Positions 60,401-64,000 of a stretch of 64,000 nt of DNA are shown here, piece by piece (the first letter of the stretch is position 1; the number at the start of each line of letters is the position of its first letter). The notes beneath the pieces were generated by a model that made no database searches, had not been told where the DNA came from, and saw only the letters and a program-made list of their open reading frames with translations. The DNA lies in the NCBI GenBank assembly GCA_948470475.1, contig OX419337.1, forward strand, positions 2,534,695-2,598,694. The letters are read 5' to 3'. Source of the stretch: Galaxea fascicularis (lineage: Eukaryota; Cnidaria; Anthozoa; Scleractinia; Euphylliidae). A program made the translations under genes and the position numbers.

Positions 60401-62625
60401 AGCTGCGGATTAAACTTATCATGAATATAATCAAATGCACCTTACAATACTGTTCAGAGGACTTTGGCAGACTGTTAATGCTGGTTAAAATTGTGTTCTT
60501 CTAACTGATTGGTGCCAAAGACCGCAACTGCGTCCCCAATTATATTCACTGCGATGGGTGTGTGGGTTCGTACTTAACGCCCCTCAGGGTTTATCACGTT
60601 TAATGTAATTGTGAATCTATATCAATTGTGTCCTAGAAGTTGCAAATAATTCTGACGGTATAAATCCACATTTGTTTTTCAGTTGGCGGCGTGATAATTT
60701 CGTTTGAGGATGGCCTTATCTCTCTCGTCTAAATGTCATTTTCATTGCTTTCAGATTTGATGAATTACTTAAGAATGTTCTAGGTGACGGTGAAAGTTCC
60801 ACTGGATTAGGGGCGCACTCGTGGAGGAAACGAAAAGCACGGAGTCTGGGGGAAACCAAGGTACAGAAGTCACGTGACCAATCTGTATAGCCAGTCTGAT
60901 GTTATCTTGGGGTCATTGGCAGTATCTGGGCAACTACGCACTTACCCCTCCCCTAACCCCGAACGAGTTATAGTAAGTTAGTAAGTTAGTGCTAATGCTA
61001 GCTTAGGGGAGGGGTAAGTGTGCAGTGACCCAGGACATTGATCCCTCTCTTGTATTATTGGCTGTTCTCATGTGAGAGATATAAACATTAACGGTGACAT
61101 CAAAACAATCGAAATTGATATAAACACTGGGTTAACATACGTAGGATCAAAAGTGGTCATCATTGTTTTCCTTGAAATAAAACTTCAGAATTTGTATCTC
61201 TGCCTTTTTTCAAATTTCTCGTTCTTTTTTCGTTCTCCGTGTGTTATCGGTGGTTCCTTTCAGTCCGTGATGAAAATCGAATTTTCAAAAAGCCTCAAAG
61301 CACTTCATGTGTAATTGTTAAGCGCTGCTTAACGAGGCAACAATTTGGAAAAATGTTTCTGAACTCCCTCAGAAACATTTTTTGTTTCCGCAACAGTGTG
61401 TTTCCTTAGTGGCTAAATGGGGATATATGCGCGAGCTCAAATTGTTGCTGCAACATTGTTGCCTTTTTTAGCCAGTGCTTTACAAACTGCAAGCACGCAA
61501 CCTGTCATTATTAATTCGTTTGTTTTAATCAAATTCATCTTCTTTCTCTGTATGTAGAAGTCACCTAAAATCCTCGTAGGGTTAGACGTTCCAAATATCG
61601 ACCTCTCTTTTGGTTCTCTGGAAGAAAGCTTGAGTTGCTTTAATGAAACACTCAAGTCTCAAAGGTAGGGCAGCGTTAATCTTATTTCCTTCTACCCTTC
61701 AGCCAAACCCCGGGTTATTGCAGTCCATTGATGTTTTGGGTTCGGCGTGTAAGGGATGTTCTGACATCATGTTGGGTATTGTCGGTAGTTGTTGGATGTT
61801 CGGTTTTCAACTGCCAGTAACTCCTACCGACATCGAATGTGGTGTTCACACACACCCAAACATGTGGCCCCAAATATTGTTAGATGTCGTTTGCTTATGA
61901 TAGGGACCTTTAGCAACGAGGACGGCAACGACAGTGAGAACGCCACAAAACAATGGCCGGGTTTATTGGGCAAAACAATCGCTCTGCTCGTGCGTTTAAC
62001 ATTTTTGGTACATTTCTTTGGCGTCCGAGTTGCTCGATGCATGGTTAGCACTAACCATGCTTTGAGGAACTTGGCCCAGGTGTGGCATTATACTGGCTTG
62101 ATTTTGCCCCTCTTCCAGTCCTTGAAAAATGGTCGAAAAAAGTGTACGAACCCTGAAAGGGCAGAAACTTTAACTGTAGTGGCAGGAAGCTTTCAGACGC
62201 GGCAAAACAACCTGTCATAAGGGCGTAAGGAATTGTAGGCGTTTGGGGACTGTGAAAGGACATAAAACAGGTAACAAGTGCAGGATAACATAACACCGGT
62301 ATAAGGTGGGAAAACAACCCGGTGACAGGCGTAGGAAAGCATGCAAACGGTCTGATAATGGGGGAGGGGGGTGGGGGGAGGAATGTCGCTGGTATAAGCG
62401 TGGGAATACGTGTTGCCAACACAAGGGTATGATAACACGTAAGCGTTGGCAATGGCTGCAAGTAATTGAAAGTAGAACCGGTGCTGGAGGACTGAGGGAA
62501 ACGTTCCCATCCCCTGATTCTGAAGGATAACATAGTTTTATTTTGACAAGTGCTTCTTGTCCTCCTTGTACAGACGTTCCGATGCTCTTGTGGAGAGGAG
62601 GTTGAGGCAGTGTCTTGAATCCTGA
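28135..62625 (+). CDS. MCM3AP: MCM3AP/GANP, SAC3-family mRNA-export scaffold (43 coding exons, complete)
   Basis: Forty-three exons with GT/AG borders and consistent phases total 5,667 nt, 1,888 residues, close to the vertebrate protein (just under 2,000). Order: FG/Ser-Thr-rich N-terminus (1-340), RRM-like domain (about 341-426), SAC3/GANP domain (about 515-855) with [23 protein letters not shown]2/centrin-binding-type helical region (about 965-1220), GANP C-terminal domain (about 1222-1850). In animals GANP scaffolds the TREX-2 complex at the inner side of the nuclear pore, with PCID2, DSS1, ENY2 and centrins, and promotes mRNA export; its C-terminal part interacts with MCM3 in mammals. ATG 28135 is supported by an upstream in-frame stop and by exon 1 joining exon 2 in phase (MLSQIRQKK / KKEAVRR). 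Exon coordinates are in the five domain entries. The first two exons are the least certain part. Confidence 0.93.
28166..29170. mobile_element. TIR transposon of 1,005 bp in intron 1, abutting the splice donor
   Basis: Left end GGCCCAGTTCAAACGTCGAA CTTTTCGTGTAC and right end GTACATGAAAAGTTCTACG then TTTGAACTGGGCC are inverted repeats of about 33 bp. The first TIR base is the +5 base of the intron 1 donor (GTAAG). The AGTACATGAAAAG word recurs inside (near 28231). No transposase. Another MITE sits inside it. The flanking bases are AA on both sides, too little to claim a target duplication. Confidence 0.75.
28483..28880. mobile_element. Nested 398-bp foldback MITE (AATAGAGTTCTAAAGTG termini)
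   Basis: Left AATAGAGTTCTAAAGTGTGA with CATCACAAAAA; right TTTTGTGATGTCATCACTTT with AGAACTCTATT. The arms are about 50 bp and also include AAATTATGG / CCATAATTT. It lies within the 28166-29170 element, so it inserted later. Confidence 0.8.
30317..30494. mobile_element. 178-bp near-perfect foldback MITE in intron 2
   Basis: The first ~70 bases, AATAGGCCATTTCCGAGTTC with ATGTCTGCCTCCTC and AGTGCGAAGTTTTTG, are almost perfectly repeated in reverse complement at the other end, with a spacer of about 40 bases. In RNA this would be a long stable hairpin. Confidence 0.85.
31322..31869 (+). mobile_element. Solo LTR (548 bp) with AACT target duplication in intron 3
   Basis: Begins TGTTACAAGG and ends CCGTAACA, so the TGTTAC / GTAACA ends are inverted. 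AACT at 31318-31321 and AACT at 31870-31873 flank it as a 4-bp target-site duplication. Inside are a TATA-like CTATATAAGCG near 31488 and an AATAAA near 31804, the expected U3-to-R order for + orientation. No internal element sequence remains, so it arose by LTR-LTR recombination. A 4-bp duplication fits Ty3/gypsy or BEL type. Confidence 0.85.
34242..34436 (+). repeat. GGT/GAT-rich imperfect microsatellite in intron 4
   Basis: (GTT)n, then (GGT)n and mixed (GATGGT)/(GAT)n blocks. The open frame over it (Val/Met-rich) is a by-product. Confidence 0.85.
34456..36815 (+). CDS. MCM3AP: MCM3AP exons 5-9: end of RRM and linker into SAC3 domain
   Basis: Exons 34456-34561, 34807-34883, 35705-35777, 36106-36186, 36742-36815 (residues 392-528). 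Exon 5 ([20 protein letters not shown] then EIFWKQ) completes the RRM-like domain. Exons 6 and 7 are a charged, low-complexity linker with SPDK and RSSGTVLRD. Exon 8 ([16 protein letters not shown]) and exon 9 ([20 protein letters not shown] then MCPEK) match the conserved lead-in to SAC3, where GTC-DMCPE(K/R)ER is the family signature. Exon 9 reaches the signature and exon 10 completes it. Confidence 0.88.
36038..36063 (+). repeat. (GAT)n microsatellite
   Basis: Short trinucleotide run in intron 7. Confidence 0.8.
37045..37255. mobile_element. Retroelement 3' end with (TAATG)n tail
   Basis: A gene-free stretch with GTGGTCTATCTCATCCGTTG and TAAAATGCTCG ends in five tandem TAATG units (37225-37252). 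A simple repeat joined to one end suggests a LINE/SINE tail, + orientation, in intron 9. Family unknown. Confidence 0.4.
37920..44784 (+). CDS. MCM3AP: MCM3AP exons 10-19: SAC3/GANP core domain
   Basis: Exons 37920-37988, 38405-38470, 38823-38969, 39728-39789, 40412-40544, 41776-41852, 42050-42163, 43214-43262, 43933-44046, 44635-44784 (residues 529-855). Conserved blocks in order: [123 protein letters not shown], and [20 protein letters not shown]. This helical plus winged-helix region binds PCID2/THP1 and DSS1/SEM1 in TREX-2. No key block is missing. Exon 17 is only 49 nt, bounded by TTAG and GTATGT. Introns carry SINEs and foldbacks near 40.6, 41.3 and 42.3 kb. Confidence 0.93.
39815..40060. 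repeat. Degenerate TGTCGC-rich repeat, with poly(G) tract
   Basis: CTGTCGC/TTGTCGC words recur about ten times across intron 13, after a G-rich run at about 39816-39832. Degenerate short-unit repeat, no coding evidence. Confidence 0.45.
40613..40891 (-). mobile_element. tRNA-derived SINE in intron 14
   Basis: Minus strand: GCAGGGTTGGCGCAGCGG (A box TGGCGCAGCGG at 40879-40869) and GAGGTTCGATTCCCGC (B box at about 40836-40826) form a tRNA-like head. The body has TTTTTCTCCGGCTACTCCGG and repeated AAATCAAATC on the + strand. The 3' end is TAAATAAAGTTGTTATTATT. Spurious frames over it encode tRNA-head sequence. A fragment of the same family lies at 50195-50300. Confidence 0.8.
41303..41391. mobile_element. 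89-bp foldback element (CCAGAGGTTTTTTTCTC arms)
   Basis: CCAGAGGTTTTTTTCTC at the left and GAGAAAAAAAATCCTCTGG at the right enclose a GC-rich centre of CGCCGCTTCGCG words. In intron 14. Confidence 0.7.
41424..41493. repeat. 70-bp inverted repeat (AAAATGTGAAGCTTGTG arms)
   Basis: AAAATGTGAAGCTTGTGAGG and TGTGA are mirrored by TCACACCCCACAAGCTTCAC and ATTTT, with a 20-base loop. Possible small MITE. Confidence 0.75.
42270..42665 (-). mobile_element. Composite tRNA-headed SINE with inverted body copies
   Basis: Minus-strand SINE in intron 16. A tRNA-like head (42347-42417) is followed by a body reading TTCAGGCTTCTTTACGCAAT and TGCGACGATCATTCTTC. Upstream of the head, the segment 42476-42590 repeats the same body in the same orientation. 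A further copy at about 42592-42665 is inverted, so 42476-42545 and 42592-42665 form a hairpin with arms of about 70 bp around ATATGAAAGAAATCATATG. This head-body pattern is common in coral genomes. Confidence 0.7.
42347..42417 (-). tRNA. tRNA-like SINE head, probably not a functional tRNA
   Basis: A 71-nt cloverleaf-like sequence: acceptor GGCTTCA...TAAAGCC (one C-A mismatch), A box TAGCTCAGTTGG, B box GGTTCAAGCC with T stem ACGGG/CCCGT. The anticodon stem TCGCA/CGCGA has a mismatch and the loop CCGGAAT lacks the invariant U33. It is fused to a SINE body, so it is best read as a Pol III promoter of a retroposon. Confidence 0.6.
45472..51036 (+). CDS. MCM3AP: MCM3AP exons 20-27: linker and ENY2/centrin-binding helical region
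   Basis: Exons 45472-45795, 46259-46303, 46798-46881, 47999-48117, 48515-48628, 49660-49863, 50383-50526, 50968-51036 (residues 856-1222). Exon 20 is a Pro-rich then Ser/Thr-rich linker ([14 protein letters not shown]). An internal GT at 45692 could be an alternative donor. Exons 21-27 form long charged helices: [80 protein letters not shown], then [20 protein letters not shown]. This corresponds to the CID region of GANP/Sac3 that binds two ENY2 and a centrin. Exon 21 has only 15 codons, yet its phase and the match to the helix start support it. Confidence 0.85.
45828..46235 (-). pseudogene. 3' end of a LINE in intron 20 (ORF2 C-terminus only)
   Basis: Minus-strand frame 46180-45986 reads [20 protein letters not shown], then [20 protein letters not shown] and a stop after [10 protein letters not shown]. 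This RERFK--F-NR-LF ending, preceded by a Pro-Pro-Gln-containing turn, is typical of CR1/L2-type ORF2 C-termini in cnidarians. A (TTA)n tail on the minus strand lies at 45828-45862. The rest of the element is missing (5' truncation). Confidence 0.7.
46570..46700 (-). mobile_element. SINE fragment, same family as 1440-1620 and 57905-58078
   Basis: Minus strand contains GTTGTTCTGGGTAAGGGCC and TGGTTCAACTTCTCGG. The tRNA-like head is degenerate. In intron 21. Confidence 0.55.
47259..47715. mobile_element. 457-bp TIR element (TTACAGTAATAACCCGCATA)
   Basis: Left end TTACAGTAATAACCCGCATA then AAAGA; right end TCTTTTATGCGGGTTTTTAC then TGTAA. That is about 24 bp of near-perfect inverted terminus. 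No transposase. In intron 22. Confidence 0.75.
49864..49945 (+). repeat. (GAT)n-rich tract at the start of intron 25
   Basis: Imperfect GAT repeats begin at the exon 25 donor itself (AAG/GTGATGATG). Confidence 0.75.
50195..50300 (+). mobile_element. 3' fragment of the 40613-40891 SINE family
   Basis: CTCCGGTTTTCCCCTCTCTA then CATTTGATTTAATTTGATTT match the body of the other SINE, here in + orientation, without a tRNA head. In intron 25. Confidence 0.6.
51091..51282. mobile_element. 192-bp foldback MITE (TAGCCTGTTCC / GGAACAGGCTA)
   Basis: Begins TAGCCTGTTCCA and ends TGGAACAGGCTA. The inner part is GC-rich, with GCGCGATAGG...GGCGCAC words. In intron 27. Confidence 0.7.
51472..62625 (+). CDS. 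MCM3AP: MCM3AP exons 28-43: GANP C-terminal domain and tail
   Basis: Exons 51472-51724, 52250-52327, 53079-53198, 54182-54296, 54721-54833, 55650-55737, 56049-56122, 57009-57138, 57666-57767, 58321-58399, 58943-59218, 59324-59412, 60050-60266, 60755-60860, 61558-61664, 62574-62625 (residues 1223-1888). The first part matches the animal-specific MCM3AP domain: [79 protein letters not shown] and [20 protein letters not shown]. Exon 40 is a Pro/Thr/Ser linker. Exon 41 has a basic [11 protein letters not shown] patch, and exons 42-43 a short C-terminal coil ending RRLRQCLES. Exon 28 uses a weaker GTCAGG donor; exon 30 has an alternative GT 12 bases upstream. Confidence 0.88.
53226..54108. mobile_element. 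TIR element in intron 30 (TATAAGAATATT / CAGCCTGGG)
   Basis: The left end (TTATTCTTTTATAAGAATAT then CCCAGGCTG) is mirrored on the right by CAGCCTGGGTATTCTTATAA then TATTCTTATATAAAA. ATATTCTTA words repeat subterminally. A second element is nested at 53408-53662. Confidence 0.65.
53408..53662. mobile_element. Nested 255-bp MITE (AGGGGCGCTTTCCATTTACA)
   Basis: Left AGGGGCGCTTTCCATTTACA; right TGTAAATGGAAAGTGCCCT. A further ATGG...CCAT arrangement lies inside. The short terminal repeat has an hAT-like look; no 8-bp duplication was evident. Confidence 0.65.
57905..58078 (-). mobile_element. tRNA-derived SINE, best of three family copies
   Basis: Minus strand: GCAGGGCAGAGTGGCTGAAT GGTAAGAGCGTCGGACTTG resembles a Leu/Ser-type tRNA 5' half (A box TGGCTGAATGG), followed by GGTCCCGGATTCCAGTCC (weak B box), then GTTGTTCTGGGTAGCCC, CTGGTTCAACTTCTCGG, and an end near CATGGGGAGTGG. 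In intron 36. Confidence 0.65.
60937..61032. mobile_element. 96-bp foldback MITE (TGGGCAACTACGCACTTACC)
   Basis: Left TGGGCAACTACGCACTTACC with CCTCCCCTAA; right TTAGGGGAGGGGTAAGTGTG with CAGTGACCCA. Arms of about 30 bp, central GTAAGTTAGTAAGTTAGT. In intron 41. Confidence 0.8.
61349..61383. repeat. Perfect 14-bp hairpin
   Basis: AAAAATGTTTCTGA and TCAGAAACATTTTT around a 6-7 base loop. Function unknown. Confidence 0.7.
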
Positions 62626-62985
62626 GAAAGGACGTCCCATTTCACGATCGTTATGTTTTGCATGGATAAGATCAGAGCAGACCGGAAGCGTGAATATCAT
62701 TGCTAAATGCCCTGGCTGCAGGGGGACTCAATAGTATTGCCAAGAGTAATCACAAAGTTTGAAGGAATGTTTGTGACCGTCGCTATTAACTTATTACACA
62801 ACAAAATGAAATACCAGCACAACAGAGTTAATGTTCGTATCATCACTACACTATAGAGTCCCAGGTCCCGATAATTGTTATCTGACTGTCTTACACCGCT
62901 GGCTGCGCTAAATGGATTAACGAATGTTTTCACTCACCGTTTTGGTTTGTTATCGATCTCGCTTTGCTGTAAATAGAGAAACTCA

Positions 62986-62991
62986 AATAAA
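62986..62991 (+). terminator. Candidate polyadenylation signal of MCM3AP
   Basis: AATAAA, 361 bases after the stop codon, the first canonical signal downstream. The 3' UTR would be about 380 bases if used. Confidence 0.5.
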
Positions 62992-63096
62992 GGCAGAAGT
63001 TCGTAAGTTTGTTGGCAAGATAGATGATATGATACGTTCGAACGGGGCGATTGTGGTATACCTTAAAAAAAAAGCCCAATCCCTTCAACATAGATA

Positions 63097-63450
63097 CTAA
63101 AGGCCCGCCCCCCAGACGATTGCAACGTCATCCAACATTGTTGAGTCGTTTGTCGTATTGTATCTTGAACACTCACGAGACGACGGGCGAAGAAAGTATT
63201 AACATCTTAGTGGGATGCGCTCGTTCAACAATGTTGAAGGCGGTATAGTCAAAGGAATGCAACGTTGTTCACACCTGAGAACAAATGAAATGTTGAACGA
63301 TGTTGAAGACGATGTTTGATGGAAACCAAGCCTAATCCAACATCATGTAACATGGTGCAACAAGGTGACCAAACAAGTGCAAGATGTTGGATACAACAGT
63401 GTTGGACGATGTTGCATCAACACGTTGGATTCTTTTGGTCCGGCCTTTAG
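63097..63450. mobile_element. 354-bp TIR element with repeated GATGTTG/CAACATC words
   Basis: Begins CTAAAGGCCCG and ends CCGGCCTTTAG, an inverted terminus of about 10 bp. The inner edges carry CAACGTCATCCAACATTGTT and TGTTGGACGATGTTGC, and ATGTTG(G/A)A words recur throughout in both orientations. No coding sequence. Confidence 0.55.
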
Positions 63451-63714
63451 ACTAATCTGGTTTAGGGATACTCATCGGAATATAATAGATGGCACTTTTT
63501 ATGTTTTAGCCTCCCTTCTCTTTCGGATTTCATCCATTCAGCTGCCGATAGCAGTTTACTCAGAATACGTAGATTATGCGTTTTCTGGAACCTAGGGACC
63601 AATTTAGAATTCACATCCAGTATCTGCAGATGCGCGCTGAAAGGTTCCTCGCCTCTGCAAACGGAAGAAACTTCCCAGTACTGTAGTCTACGGGCATATA
63701 ATTCATGTTAACAC

Positions 63715-64000
63715 ACATATAGCCACCCACGTATACCTTATGAAGCTTAGTTCACTTGTAAACCCGAGAATACCCTAGTAGACCCTATAGTATACCGTTA
63801 TAAATCCTAGCATATCTTTGTAAACCCTAGCATACCCTTGTGAACCCTAGTATACGCTTGTATACACTAGTCAACCCTACTAAACCCTTGTAAACCAGTA
63901 AACTAAAATCCAGCAAACCCTTAGTTTATCCCAGTTAGCCCTTGTAAACCTTAGCATAAACCATATAACATTCTTGTAAATGCCAAGTAAACCCTGTTAT
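63715..64000 (+). repeat. Degenerate tandem array, unit near CCCTTGTAAACCCTAGTATA
   Basis: About 15 diverged units of 15-20 bp run to the window edge, each combining TTGTAAACC with CTAG(C/T)ATA. CTTGTAAACCCTAGCATACC at about 63810-63830 is typical. Similar words occur at 27810-27855. Likely a degenerate satellite that continues outside the window. Confidence 0.7.

Larger units (their letters stand above)
29171..62573. other. Remaining intron sequence of MCM3AP
   Basis: Long intron parts without a recognised feature are 30929-31317, 31874-32669, 35121-35704, 36187-36741, 43263-43932, 46882-47258, 48629-49659, 54297-54720, 54834-55649, 56123-57008, 58400-58942, 59413-60049, 60267-60754 and 61665-62573. 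They contain AT-rich DNA, short open frames without domains, and probable unrecognised repeats. Nothing in them supports a nested gene. Confidence 0.5.

Noticed and set aside
62051..62700. Overlapping minus-strand frames of 105-161 codons at the 3' end of MCM3AP
   Set aside because: Pro/Leu/Ser-rich by composition of a G-rich intron, overlapping each other in different frames and the last MCM3AP exon; no domain.

Overview
The window looks like nuclear DNA of a cnidarian, most likely an anthozoan such as a stony coral. It has AT-rich intergenic DNA, many short coding exons joined by GT-AG introns, many short foldback and tRNA-derived elements, and relics of LTR and non-LTR retrotransposons. 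The species assignment is an inference from the style of the repeats and the protein families; nothing in the sequence names the species.

The one large, well-supported gene is an orthologue of MCM3AP/GANP, the SAC3-family mRNA-export scaffold, on the + strand at 28135-62625. I traced 43 coding exons. All have GT/AG boundaries and consistent phases, with an ATG at 28135 (in-frame upstream stop at 28099) and a TGA at 62623. They sum to 5,667 nt (1,888 residues). Domain order is a nucleoporin-like FG/Ser-Thr-rich N-terminus, an RRM-like domain, the SAC3/GANP helical domain, a charged helical region matching the ENY2/centrin-binding part of GANP, and the long GANP C-terminal domain. Its introns carry a solo LTR, a LINE 3' relic, tRNA-type SINEs and about a dozen terminal-inverted-repeat or foldback elements. 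One of these starts at base +5 of intron 1.

Left of it (1-28 kb) is repeat-dominated. In order: the 3' end of an LTR retrotransposon (1-455); a minus-strand secreted PAN/fibrinogen-like/EGF gene (2088-2913, three exons) with a decayed second EGF exon; a direct duplication (7.1/10.2 kb); two inverted arrays of one 33-bp palindromic minisatellite (12.6 and 18.7 kb); a possible divergent promoter pair near 16 kb; a tandemly duplicated TATA-containing unit split by a truncated LINE (19.6-22.2 kb); an R2-like LINE relic (24.2-25.1 kb); and a 1,032-bp PIF/Harbinger-type element with a 3-bp target duplication and a MADF-domain ORF but no transposase (26250-27281).

Right of the gene are a polyadenylation signal, a small TIR element, and a degenerate tandem array that reaches the window end. 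I saw no convincing undescribed gene system. The most unusual structures are the paired palindromic minisatellites, the transposon-abutting splice donor, the LINE inside a duplicated promoter-like unit, and the Harbinger element whose ORF reads out through its own right terminus.
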